In this document: in pieces, positions 27,683 to 35,975 of the stretch
Layout of the letters: each line of letters opens with the position of its first letter
How positions within the stretch are numbered: position 1 is the stretch's first letter
NCBI RefSeq assembly: GCF_000293805.1
Contig: NZ_AMBZ01000001.1
Span: 648,001 to 712,000 of the forward strand
DNA: 64,000 nt
Source of the DNA: Paenibacillus alvei DSM 29
GTDB lineage: Bacteria > Bacillota > Bacilli > Paenibacillales > Paenibacillaceae
Reading direction: 5' to 3'
The notes under the pieces: generated by a model
Told to the model about the DNA's origin: nothing
Seen by the model: only the letters and a program-made list of their open reading frames with translations
Databases searched by the model: none
Position numbers and translations under genes: made by a program

Positions 27683-28591
27683 TTACGAATTCAACTGCCC
27701 TTCTACTGCGGTGTCCACAAAATCGTCATCATCTCTGCTCTCACGTCTGAACCAATGAACGAACACATAGAAGAGGATGCAGCCGTACATCGTTTCTTGA
27801 ATCAGCTTCATTAAGATCCCGCCGAGCTGTTGATCCTCAATTGGCTTGAACCAATTAAAAAAGTCGGGGCCATCAAATGCGGCAAGCATTTTTACCGGAT
27901 CACCGGATATACAATACCCCATCGCTTGTACCCAGGCTTCCTTGTCCACATAGGTGGCATAAAGAGGCTCGCTCGCAAATATGATTAACGCACACGCAGG
28001 GGTAATTAAAACACCATTCAAAAAGACATAGCCCATCTTTTTCACATCTGATAATGAGTTCCACTCCGGTACCGGAACAACGATCGGCCACCACATAAGC
28101 ATCGAAGCAATAAACAATACAATATAGTAAAGGATATGCTCCGTGTAATGAGTCATGACGTAATCATGTACAGCTGGCACATGATAGAAAGAGAACAAGG
28201 TATTGAATAAGACAGCGCTGAGAATAGGATTCGTAAATAGCTTCAAGCGCCTCAGCGGCTTGCGATCCAATACATAACGCCATAACCAGGACGGAACAGC
28301 TAATAACAGAAGCGGCGGCACAATAATATACGACAATGCCATCATCGCCATATGGAAGGTGAACATCATATGACTCATCATGTTAATAGGCCCGCCTTGG
28401 GCCATATAGAGTAAGCCTGTCCCAATCACGAACATCAGCTTCTTCGAAGCTGGCACCGGTTCAGATGAAGGGAACCGATCCCGAAATGGCCCCGTCAGTC
28501 CGAAGTACAACACATTGATTAGTACCGTCGCTGTTAGGAACAACGGACTCCAAACATCATAGAAACTGAAGTATTCTGTCAATCCAAACAT
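27683..28591 (-). CDS. ctaG: Cytochrome c oxidase assembly protein CtaG
   Basis: A 302-aa protein with seven membrane helices. Conserved: FTFHMAMMALSYIIVPPLLL, PILSAVLFNTLFSFYHVP and SMLMWWPIVVP, typical of the caa3_CtaG family required for assembly of the CuA or caa3 oxidase in Bacillus. It starts with ATG after AGGAGGG, 118 bases past ctaF, and precedes the DUF420 gene. Confidence 0.95.
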   Translation of the reverse strand: MFGLTEYFSFYDVWSPLFLTATVLINVLYFGLTGPFRDRFPSSEPVPASKKLMFVIGTGLLYMAQGGPINMMSHMMFTFHMAMMALSYIIVPPLLLLAVPSWLWRYVLDRKPLRRLKLFTNPILSAVLFNTLFSFYHVPAVHDYVMTHYTEHILYYIVLFIASMLMWWPIVVPVPEWNSLSDVKKMGYVFLNGVLITPACALIIFASEPLYATYVDKEAWVQAMGYCISGDPVKMLAAFDGPDFFNWFKPIEDQQLGGILMKLIQETMYGCILFYVFVHWFRRESRDDDDFVDTAVEGQLNS

Positions 28592-28709
28592 CTATGTTCA
28601 GCCCTCCTCTTCCTGCAATCCCCTGAGACGCCACTATTTCGCCACATTTATCCCTATTACGGAAAAAGAGGCGACGCTCCTTCGCGTCCCCTCTTCTCTC
28701 CTATCCGAC

Positions 28710-29030
28710 TTACCACCATACCCAATATACGGCCATAACAATGGCTGTAAAGGCTATGATGGCTCCGAGTATCATAAACATGATCGGAATCATATGTCCT
28801 TTATCTTTCATGTGCATCCAATATCCCATCTGAATGACGACCTGCAAGACCGCCATAACAAGAAGGAGGATAACTGTGAACGTTGGGTTCACTTCACCCG
28901 CTGCACCTACAGTAGCAAAAGCAATCAGGGTGAGCACAATAGAGAAGATGAAGGCAATAATATGCTTCTGCTTGCCTTCGTGCTTATGCCGACGCTTCGA
29001 GTTGTCTGATGTTACTTGGTGTGTTGTCAC
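28710..29030 (-). CDS. ctaF: Cytochrome c oxidase subunit IV
   Basis: A 106-aa protein with three membrane helices (IIAFIFSIVLTLIAFATVG, FTVILLLVMAVLQVVIQMGYW, MFMILGAIIAFTAIVMAVYWVW). The motif QMGYWMHMKDK is typical of subunit IV of caa3 oxidases. The GTG at 29028-29030 is preferred because AAAGGTGG lies about 9 bases ahead and the longer frame would overlap ctaE. It begins 5 bases after the ctaE stop. Confidence 0.93.
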   Translation of the reverse strand: MTTHQVTSDNSKRRHKHEGKQKHIIAFIFSIVLTLIAFATVGAAGEVNPTFTVILLLVMAVLQVVIQMGYWMHMKDKGHMIPIMFMILGAIIAFTAIVMAVYWVWW

Positions 29031-29034
29031 TTGG

Positions 29035-29655
29035 TTAACCCACCTTTCCCATGAGGTATACAACCGTGAAGATGAATACCCATACAACGTCGATAAAGTG
29101 CCAGTACAGCGCGGAAACGTAAATCTTCGGTGCTGTCACCAGATTTAAGCCTTTTTTCATCGTTTGCAAAATAACGAGTGTAATCCATACGACACCAAAG
29201 GCAACGTGCGCGCCGTGGAATCCGACGAGTGTATAGAAGGATGAACTGAAGGCACTCGTTGTAAACGTATGCCCTTCATGAACATATTCAACGAACTCGT
29301 AAATCTCCAAGCATAAGAATCCCAATCCCAACGCGACAGTAACAGCGAGCCAGCTGAGCATTGATTTTATTTCTTTGCGATGCATCGCTTGAATCGCGAA
29401 TACGCTTGTTAGGGAACTCGTCAACAAGATCAGTGTAGCAGCTGCTATCATCGGAAGCTTGAACAGCTCGGAAGCGGCAGGGCCATCACCAATTTGATTG
29501 CGCAGTGCAAGGAATGTGGCGAACAGTGTACCGAACAATACAGCCTCTCCACCGAGGAACAACCAGAAGCCAACGACCTTGTTGCGGCCTTCTAGGGTTG
29601 CCTTCTCCGGCTCATGAGGCCATTGCCCTTCTGCGTGATGTGCTGGTGCACTCAT
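29035..29655 (-). CDS. ctaE: Cytochrome c oxidase subunit III
   Basis: A 206-aa subunit with five membrane helices, the short bacterial form. Features: WLFLGGEAVLFGTLFATFLA, GFHGAHVAFGVVWI and the C-terminal ALYWHFIDVVWVFIFTVVYL. Overlaps the ctaD stop by 4 bases (ATGA). Confidence 0.96.
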   Translation of the reverse strand: MSAPAHHAEGQWPHEPEKATLEGRNKVVGFWLFLGGEAVLFGTLFATFLALRNQIGDGPAASELFKLPMIAAATLILLTSSLTSVFAIQAMHRKEIKSMLSWLAVTVALGLGFLCLEIYEFVEYVHEGHTFTTSAFSSSFYTLVGFHGAHVAFGVVWITLVILQTMKKGLNLVTAPKIYVSALYWHFIDVVWVFIFTVVYLMGKVG

Positions 29656-31535
29656 GCTTTAACCCCCTTCTGCTCCAGCTCCTCAGGTTCGATATGGTAA
29701 CCGTGATCGTCCTTGATCGAACGCAGGAACATGCAACCGAATGTAATCAGCAAGCCGAAGCCTGCAACGATATGATTATGGAACAGACCGTTCAACAATG
29801 CGTTGTTAAACTCATCCTTCGCGAACATGAAACCAAAACCTGCAACGAATAAGCCTACTGACATCATGAATGGAAGAATGGATGGCGAAGGCATGTGGAT
29901 AGAACCGATCGGTTCTGCAGCTTGCATCTCCGTGTTGCCTTCCATCTTTTCTTTCCACCAAGCATCGTAACCGCGAACAAGCGGAGTTTGCTTGAAGTTG
30001 TACTCTGGAGGTGGAGAAGGAATTGTCCATTCAAGCGTACGTCCATCTTCCCAAGGATCGTTGCCCAGATTTTTTGGCTTTCTTGACGTAATTGCGATGT
30101 TGTACAAGAACATAAGAACGCCGATACCCATCATAATTGCACCTATTGTACTTACCAGGTTCATTAGATCGAACCCCTGATTCGGCAAATACGTAAACAC
30201 CCGACGCTGCATGCCAATCAAACCGAGGAAATGCTGTACGAAGAATGTTAACTGGAAACCAACCCAGAACATCCAGAACGTAGCCTTGCCCAATCCTTCA
30301 TGCAGCATGCGCCCGAACATCTTTGGCCACCAAAAATGGAGACCAGCGAACAAGCCAAGCACCAAGCCGCCTACGATAACGTAGTGGAAATGCGCTACAA
30401 CGAAGTACGTATCATGGAACTGGAAGTCAGCAGGCGCGGAGGCCAGCATGACGCCCGTAACCCCACCCATAACGAATGTTGGGATGAAGCCTACTGCATA
30501 CAGATTGGCTGCGGTGAATTTAATCGAACCGCCCCACATCGTGAACAGCCAGTTGAATATTTTAATACCGGTTGGTACGGCGATAAGCATCGTTGCAATC
30601 GAGAACAGCGCATTCGCTACTGGCCCAAGGCCAACTGCAAACATATGGTGCGCCCATACCATGAAGCCCAAGAATCCGATCAAGATCGTAGCGAATACCA
30701 TGGAGCTGTATCCGAATAGCCGCTTACGAGAGAACGTACTAATAACATCGGAAATAATACCAAATGCCGGCAAAATCAAAATGTAAACTTCAGGGTGACC
30801 GAAAATCCAGAAGATGTGCTGCCAGAGCACCACGCTTCCCCCATTCGGTACATAGAAAAAGTTCCCGCCGAACAAGCGGTCGAACATCAGCAAAATCAAA
30901 CCTACCGTTACAGCAGGGAATGCAAACAGAATCAGTGCGGACGTAATGAAAGACGCCCACGTAAACATCGGCATGCGCATGAAGGACATTCCCGGCGCGC
31001 GCATATTAATAATCGTCGCCAAGAAGTTAATCCCCCCGATGAGTGTACCGAGACCTGATATCTGCAAGCCAATCGTGTAGAAATCGACGCCATGCGTTGG
31101 ACTGTAATCTGTATTAGATAACGGTACATAAGATGTCCAGCCTGCATCAGGAACGCCGCCCATCAGCCAGCTCAGGTTCAGCAGCAGGCCGCCGAAAAAG
31201 AATGTCCAGAAGCCTAATGCGTTCAAGAATGGAAACGCAACGTCGCGAGCCCCAATTTGTAAAGGAATAATTGCATTCATTAAAGCAAAAATAATCGGCA
31301 TAACACCAAGGAAAATCATCGTAGTACCGTGCATCGTAATCAATTCGTTGAATGCTTTTGCACTGACAAAATCATTCATTGGCTTAATTAATTGTATCCG
31401 GATCAAGATGGCTTCAATACCGCCAATACCGAAAAAAAGCGCTCCGGCAAGAAGGTACAGAATGCCGATCTTCTTATGGTCGACCGTCGTCAGCCAATCC
31501 ATCAGGCCGCGATGTCGCTTCACCGTGTGAGCCAA
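29652..31535 (-). CDS. ctaD: Cytochrome c oxidase subunit I
   Basis: The 627-aa heme-copper subunit of a caa3-type, A-class oxidase that reduces oxygen and pumps protons. The heme a His is in MHGTTMIFL. The CuB and Tyr-His crosslink segment HIFWIFGHPEVYILILPAFGI and the HH pair in WAHHMFAVG are present, as is VAHFHYVIVGG (heme a3 and heme a His). A C-terminal extension with two more helices (about 555-610) is typical of Bacillus CtaD. Between ctaC and ctaE in the usual order. Confidence 0.97.
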   Translation of the reverse strand: MAHTVKRHRGLMDWLTTVDHKKIGILYLLAGALFFGIGGIEAILIRIQLIKPMNDFVSAKAFNELITMHGTTMIFLGVMPIIFALMNAIIPLQIGARDVAFPFLNALGFWTFFFGGLLLNLSWLMGGVPDAGWTSYVPLSNTDYSPTHGVDFYTIGLQISGLGTLIGGINFLATIINMRAPGMSFMRMPMFTWASFITSALILFAFPAVTVGLILLMFDRLFGGNFFYVPNGGSVVLWQHIFWIFGHPEVYILILPAFGIISDVISTFSRKRLFGYSSMVFATILIGFLGFMVWAHHMFAVGLGPVANALFSIATMLIAVPTGIKIFNWLFTMWGGSIKFTAANLYAVGFIPTFVMGGVTGVMLASAPADFQFHDTYFVVAHFHYVIVGGLVLGLFAGLHFWWPKMFGRMLHEGLGKATFWMFWVGFQLTFFVQHFLGLIGMQRRVFTYLPNQGFDLMNLVSTIGAIMMGIGVLMFLYNIAITSRKPKNLGNDPWEDGRTLEWTIPSPPPEYNFKQTPLVRGYDAWWKEKMEGNTEMQAAEPIGSIHMPSPSILPFMMSVGLFVAGFGFMFAKDEFNNALLNGLFHNHIVAGFGLLITFGCMFLRSIKDDHGYHIEPEELEQKGVKA

Positions 31536-31566
31536 GGTCGTTACCTCCCCTAGAAGATGCTAAAAT

Positions 31567-32640
31567 CTACTGCTTATTGATTGCTTTCAAGGAATCAAGC
31601 TTGTATTCTGCCAAGTATTTCACGATGCCATTGAGCTCTTGCTCGGACAACTTATCTTTGAATGCTGGCATCTTATTGCCTGGCTTCACTTTCTCAGGAT
31701 CCTGAATCCATTGGCGAAGATGCTCTTCAACCTTCTTCTGATCCAGTGTCTCATCAGCAGTTTCCCGGTTCAGCATGATACCAGCAACTGCTTCACGGCT
31801 ACCAAACCCCTTCAAGTTCGGTCCCATGGACGGCTTATTATCGATAGCATGGCAGGACAAGCAATTTTGCTTGAAGCTTTCTGCAACTTGTGCGTCACCT
31901 TCGAACGGTTTTGGTTCAGCCTTCATTTCATTAACCCAAGCCGTGAACGTGTCTTCGCTGACCGCCTTCACTTTAAATTCCATAAATGCGTGGGAGTATC
32001 CGCATAATTCGGCACACTTCCCGCGATACACGCCCTCTACGTACGTCTCTATGTACATCTTGTTGACGTTACCGGTAGGGTTCGTATCCATCTTGCCCGC
32101 AATGGATGGAAGCCAGAAGGAGTGAAGAACATCAGCTGTCTTCAGCTCTAGCGCAATTTTCTTTCCATTCGGAACAATCATGTCCTGAGCTGTTGTAATT
32201 TCGTACTCAGGATATTCGAATTCCCACCAGTACTGGTGCCCTATTACCTTAACCTTAATTGCATCCTTGTCTTGGCTGTAATCCTCAGCGAAAGCAAATA
32301 CATACTTCACTGTCGGAACTGCCAAAATAATGAGGAGGATGATCGGAATGACCGTCCAAATCACTTCAAGCTTGTGGTTCCCTTCGACTTGCTTCGGAAT
32401 TTCGTTCTGTCCCGGTCGTCTGCGATAGCGAAGGACGACATAAATGGAAATACCGAATACGACAATAACAACTAGCGTCATAATCGTAATCGCCAACTGC
32501 ATTAATCCGAACTGCTTGTCTGCAATGGGCCCCTGCGGATTAAGAGCCGATATATCAGCACGACCGCAAGCACTCAGGAGCAAGACGAGTCCGGCAAACA
32601 GTGGAAGTAGTCGCTTCACTGCGTGCCACCGATTCATCAT
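31567..32640 (-). CDS. ctaC: Cytochrome c oxidase subunit II with fused cytochrome c
   Basis: A 357-aa lipoprotein: signal with lipobox ending at Cys25 (LLLSAC), two membrane helices, the CuA domain (GHQYWWEFEYPEYE, then CAELCGYSHAFMEFKV) and a C-terminal cytochrome c domain with heme-binding Cys260, Cys263 and His264 (CLSCH) and axial Met in GNKMPAF. It accepts electrons and passes them to CtaD. First gene of the operon; ctaA and ctaB are not in this window next to it. A promoter TTGACA-17-TATATT lies 300 bases upstream. Confidence 0.97.
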   Translation of the reverse strand: MMNRWHAVKRLLPLFAGLVLLLSACGRADISALNPQGPIADKQFGLMQLAITIMTLVVIVVFGISIYVVLRYRRRPGQNEIPKQVEGNHKLEVIWTVIPIILLIILAVPTVKYVFAFAEDYSQDKDAIKVKVIGHQYWWEFEYPEYEITTAQDMIVPNGKKIALELKTADVLHSFWLPSIAGKMDTNPTGNVNKMYIETYVEGVYRGKCAELCGYSHAFMEFKVKAVSEDTFTAWVNEMKAEPKPFEGDAQVAESFKQNCLSCHAIDNKPSMGPNLKGFGSREAVAGIMLNRETADETLDQKKVEEHLRQWIQDPEKVKPGNKMPAFKDKLSEQELNGIVKYLAEYKLDSLKAINKQ

Positions 32641-32941
32641 TGATCAACCCCACTTTGTACGTTTTCGCTGATTACCCCATCACATGCTGTGTCGAAATCT
32701 AATATGCAGGTGTGCCTTTGGCCCAGAAGTGATTCAAGCTGCCGTTCATCCAATTGAGCCAATATTAACCATTCGATCATCGCGCAACTCGCCCATTACG
32801 CAATGAAGGCGCATGCATATTCGATTCGAACCGGTAATATTTCTCCATCAGAAGCCATTCTTCAAAACGAAGGCCTTTAGGCAAAACCCGGTTTTGAACA
32901 CGGATGTCGTAATCCTGTCAATTACTACAATCACTTACCTA

Positions 32942-32970
32942 AATATAATTTCCATATATTTATTTGTCAA
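32942..32970 (-). promoter_or_regulatory. Sigma-A promoter of ctaCDEF
   Basis: Minus strand TTGACA (32965-32970), 17-base spacer, TATATT (32942-32947). It would give a leader of about 295 bases before ctaC. Confidence 0.75.
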
Positions 32971-32983
32971 TGTTTCCCGGTCA

Positions 32984-32992
32984 GTTCACAAA
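32984..32992 (-). promoter_or_regulatory. ResD-like box upstream of the cta promoter
   Basis: Minus strand TTTGTGAAC, one mismatch to the ResD consensus TTTGTGAAT, 13 bases upstream of the -35. ResDE controls cta genes in Bacillus. A short motif, so only suggestive. Confidence 0.35.
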
Positions 32993-33030
32993 GTGTTCAA
33001 AGACTGCGAAAAACGGCTTTATATCAGTAT

Positions 33031-33045
33031 TTGTAAACGGTTTCA
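33031..33045. promoter_or_regulatory. cre site (CcpA) upstream of cta
   Basis: TTGTAAACGGTTTCA fits WTGNAANCGNWNNCW at every position. It lies 60 bases upstream of the cta -35 and 142 bases before the spore lipoprotein gene. Catabolite repression of ctaBCDEF by CcpA is known in Bacillus subtilis. Confidence 0.65.
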
Positions 33046-33111
33046 ACAAGTGAGATGAGTCTCCTTGACTGTGTCGAAACCACTCAATTTCTGGCAGTTA
33101 GTTGCCTGTTA

Positions 33112-33141
33112 TGAACACAAAAATCTATAAACTGCATACTC
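33112..33141 (+). promoter_or_regulatory. Candidate sigma-G promoter of the YhcN/YlaJ gene
   Basis: TGAACA (33112-33117), 17-base spacer, CATACTC (33135-33141): one mismatch in each box to the forespore sigma-G consensus. It lies 45 bases before the start codon. Confidence 0.65.
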
Positions 33142-33186
33142 GAATGTTGAATTTTGAACACTAAGGGAAGTAAACAAGGAGGTTGA

Positions 33187-33936
33187 ATGGAGTTGTCAAA
33201 TGATGTTCACAACAATAAGCACTGCGTTCACCGGATTGTCACAATCAGTATCATTGCTGCCCTGTTTCTTACATCCGCTTGCGCTGGCATGGAGGCTGAG
33301 AAGTCGAAATCGCCAAGCGGCAACACGAAGGCCAACTACGCTGATCGGAAGATAAGGGAGCAGTCCACCCCCTCCCCCAATCCATTGCCGCAGATGCACA
33401 GTGAGGGACAAAGCCAGCAGCAGCAATCAGGGAACTATTCTTCAAAGCAGATCACGAAAGCAGATCACCCTTCCCTGTTCATTAACCAATCCGTCAGCGA
33501 TGCCGTCGGACATCTGGATGGGGTTAGTGTAGCCTATGTCCTGCAGCGCAAAGATACAGCCTATGTGGCGCTCACGCTTGACGGTGCAGGTCTCGGCACG
33601 ATTGGCAGCGGTGGCAAGCATGAGCAATCGCAAATCGGCGCACCGGATACGGCTCGATATATGGAGCATGAAGCGAATCGCTGGCCGCCAAGGTTCATTA
33701 CTTCCGACAGTCCAGTCCGCACTGTCAAAGAAAGCAATAAATTATCAGACGAGCTTTTGCACACCATTGACAAGACAGTTCGAAGTAAAGCTACGGGGAT
33801 TAAGCATGTCAGAATTAGCGCCAATATGGAATTATTCAACGGTCTGACCCCGTACGTCATGCATGCTTACCCAGGAGATTCACTACAGTTCGCTGAGGGA
33901 GACATTATGAAGCTCATTCATCGCACGATGCGTTGA
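33187..33936 (+). CDS. YhcN/YlaJ-family sporulation lipoprotein
   Basis: A 249-aa lipoprotein: N-terminal hydrophobic segment and lipobox (FLTSAC), a low-complexity Ser/Gln/Pro-rich linker (about 45-95), then the YhcN/YlaJ domain (AVGHLDGVSVAYVLQRKDTAYVAL, TVRSKATGIKHVRISANMELF). Bacillus YhcN is a spore inner-membrane protein made in the forespore, and the sigma-G promoter candidate fits. AAGGAGG lies only 4 bases from ATG 33187; an in-frame TTG two codons on is an alternative start. Confidence 0.85.
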   Translation: MELSNDVHNNKHCVHRIVTISIIAALFLTSACAGMEAEKSKSPSGNTKANYADRKIREQSTPSPNPLPQMHSEGQSQQQQSGNYSSKQITKADHPSLFINQSVSDAVGHLDGVSVAYVLQRKDTAYVALTLDGAGLGTIGSGGKHEQSQIGAPDTARYMEHEANRWPPRFITSDSPVRTVKESNKLSDELLHTIDKTVRSKATGIKHVRISANMELFNGLTPYVMHAYPGDSLQFAEGDIMKLIHRTMR

Positions 33937-34436
33937 TCCAGCTAAAGATCTGCTTGCTTAGAAAAAGACCAACCTAATGCTGTGCGAACGCTGCTGTCTC
34001 GTAGGGGAGAAATGCGGACTGCATTCCTCCCCAAGTTTCTTCCTTAATATATATGATAAATATTTGAACATTATTGCCTAGTCGTTCGTTGAGCGTTTTC
34101 TACAAATCGATCAATTTCTAAGGTTGTAACGCCTGGCGCAAGCCTTGCCGCTACTTCCCTATGACAGCAGGTCGCTAAATGCCCTGCCTTCTACATAAGC
34201 TCCAGTTGTGCAGCAGTTTTCGTAATCGCCATGATCCGCCTCCTTCCTGCACTACGTGTCCAATGACAAGTATATGCGTGGAACTAACCATTAAGACATC
34301 ATGCTCATGATGTCATTCTTGTAAACATGCAAACAAGGCGCCCCGTCTACCGGAGCGCCTATTCTGTACGTATTGTCAGTTATTCCTTACATTTGCAGGA
34401 TTGCATTCAGTACTTTGTAACATCCAAGATAAACAG
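33937..34436. other. Intergenic region with a gene relic
   Basis: The map remnant at 34071-34232 is the only recognisable content. A GC-rich hairpin (GGCGC.../...GCGCC) lies near 34335-34360 after the small gene at 34437 and may act as its terminator. Confidence 0.5.
34071..34232 (-). pseudogene. Methionine aminopeptidase (Map) N-terminal remnant
   Basis: On the minus strand an ATG (34230-34232) with GGAAGGAGG ahead opens MAITKTAAQLELM, then a TAG stop, then KAGHLATCCHREVAARLAPG and VTTLEIDRFVE in the same frame, ending at TAA 34071-34073. This is the N-terminal 45 residues of type I methionine aminopeptidase (compare KTxxELExMRxAG and LAPGVTTxELD), with one in-frame stop and no catalytic domain. 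A relic of a second map gene, still with its ribosome site. Confidence 0.75.
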
Positions 34437-34625
34437 TTACGACGCACTGGTATCCATTTTGCACATTTCCAATTCTACAAGCTGAGTTAATTCATCTTCA
34501 TAGCCGCCCATAATCCGATACTTCCGGATGTACTCTTTCACGAATTTCCGAGGATTTTTCGGACGGAAAATACGTGTCATCTCCAACAAGCTTTCTTTCA
34601 CTTCGTTGTGACCTTTTGTTGCCAT
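34437..34625 (-). CDS. Small hypothetical protein (62 aa)
   Basis: A 62-aa charged protein (MATKGHNEVKESLLEMTRIF, later NPRKFVKEYIRKYRIMGG). ATG 34623-34625 follows a strong GGGAGGG. Predicted helical and soluble. I do not recognise the family; its coding-like composition and ribosome site support a real gene. Confidence 0.6.
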   Translation of the reverse strand: MATKGHNEVKESLLEMTRIFRPKNPRKFVKEYIRKYRIMGGYEDELTQLVELEMCKMDTSAS

Positions 34626-34870
34626 GAAAATTCCCTCCCAAAGCGTTGTAGATCGTGCTCCGCAACGGAGAATCAATTGGACTATCGCTTCACTTACTGG
34701 AATTCGCAACCTTTTAGTCCTAGTATATCATATTCAGCCGAACTGCAAAATCACACCAACATATCTTAATCATTTCTCCATTGGGCATGCTAGTAACAAC
34801 ATACAACGCATTATCTAGCTGTCGTAAGGCTGGCATTCCATTATTACTACAATAAACAGGAGCGATTTCA

Positions 34871-35896
34871 ATGAATCAGCATTCCCTATTTTCGATTCAT
34901 ATTGACGCAGCCGAACGAGCCGGTATTGATCCATATCGATTGCAGCAGGCTTTGGATGAACTTATAAGACTGTTTCCACGCATGTATTATTTTGCTTGTG
35001 CGAACCAAGGGCAACTAATCGCCGAAGTAAATACAGAAGGTACAGTTCCGGGTCAGCTATATGACCTTCGCTCCGCTACAAAGAGCTTCATTTCTGTTCT
35101 TGTGGGCATTGCTGTTCATCGTGGAGAGATGCCTCCTCTCCATGAACCGATTGTTGATTATTTGCCGCAAAGCATCGGTCAACGGCGCAAACAGGATCCA
35201 GATTGGCGGCGAATTACCTTCAAGCACCTGCTTACAATGACTTCTGGCCTGCTCTGGGAGACAGGTAATCGGCTCGGTGAGCGCTGGATTCGTCGTTTTC
35301 ATCATAGCAGCAGTTGGCTTAAATACGCCCTTCGGCTTCCCGTTCATCCAGAACGAATTGGACATTTTCAATATCGGAGTATTGATTCGCATTTATTATC
35401 TGTTCTGCTTACCTCCTGTACAGGAATACGAGCAGATGACTATGCAAAACAACATTTGTTCGCACCGATCGGAATTGAACATTATCGCTGGGACATATCG
35501 CCTGACGGACATGCTGCTGGCCATATCGGACTCTATCTATCAGGACGTGATATGCTCCGATTCGGCCAGCTTATTCTGGATAATAGAATTCATAAACCAT
35601 CCAACCATGAAGGATCAAAAGGGATTGATCGCGTCGTACCAGCAGAATGGATAATCGAATCCCATTGTCCCTATTCGTCCGGATTGCCCGCTTACGGTGC
35701 TTACGGATACCAATGGTGGCTTCATCGCCTTGGCAATGAAGATGCAGCCTGTGCCGTTGGACATGGCGGACAAGTCATCTATGTCATACCATCACGCTCC
35801 ATGACTGTTGTGTTCGCCGGCTGCCCCCGGGTATGCCGCTGGAGACATCCAAGGCGATGGATGGAGGACACGTTGCTGTCAGCTACATATTCTTAA
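34871..35896 (+). CDS. Serine hydrolase, beta-lactamase/PBP-like fold
   Basis: A 341-aa protein without signal peptide. The nucleophile motif SxxK is seen as SATKS in YDLRSATKSFISVLVGIA. Then HLLTMTSGLLW, a YxS-type motif in FQYRSIDSHLLSVLL, and the terminal GHGGQVIYV, in place of KTG. These are the class C beta-lactamase/D-aminopeptidase-like family marks. It is likely a cytoplasmic esterase or peptidase; antibiotic hydrolysis is not implied. ATG 34871 has AGGAGCG ahead. The MFS gene follows at 80 bases. Confidence 0.85.
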   Translation: MNQHSLFSIHIDAAERAGIDPYRLQQALDELIRLFPRMYYFACANQGQLIAEVNTEGTVPGQLYDLRSATKSFISVLVGIAVHRGEMPPLHEPIVDYLPQSIGQRRKQDPDWRRITFKHLLTMTSGLLWETGNRLGERWIRRFHHSSSWLKYALRLPVHPERIGHFQYRSIDSHLLSVLLTSCTGIRADDYAKQHLFAPIGIEHYRWDISPDGHAAGHIGLYLSGRDMLRFGQLILDNRIHKPSNHEGSKGIDRVVPAEWIIESHCPYSSGLPAYGAYGYQWWLHRLGNEDAACAVGHGGQVIYVIPSRSMTVVFAGCPRVCRWRHPRRWMEDTLLSATYS

Positions 35897-35909
35897 TATG
35901 CAATCCGAA

Positions 35910-35928
35910 CTGTCGCCGCTGGCGACAG
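35910..35928. repeat. 8-bp perfect hairpin between hydrolase and MFS genes
   Basis: CTGTCGCC, GCT, GGCGACAG, without a T run. Could weakly attenuate or stabilise RNA. Confidence 0.4.
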
Positions 35929-35975
35929 CTACTTCCGCACGATATAATGGTATAATCAGGAAAGGAGCGTTGTAT

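Larger units (their letters stand above)
32641..33186. other. Divergent regulatory region, ctaC / spore lipoprotein
   Basis: Contains the cta promoter, ResD-like box, cre and the sigma-G candidate listed separately. The 300 bases between the cta promoter and ctaC hold no recognisable gene. Confidence 0.6.

Noticed and set aside
35808-35975. Longer N-terminal form of the MFS protein
   Set aside because: It would overlap the serine hydrolase gene and is not hydrophobic; a GTG with a good ribosome site lies at 35976.
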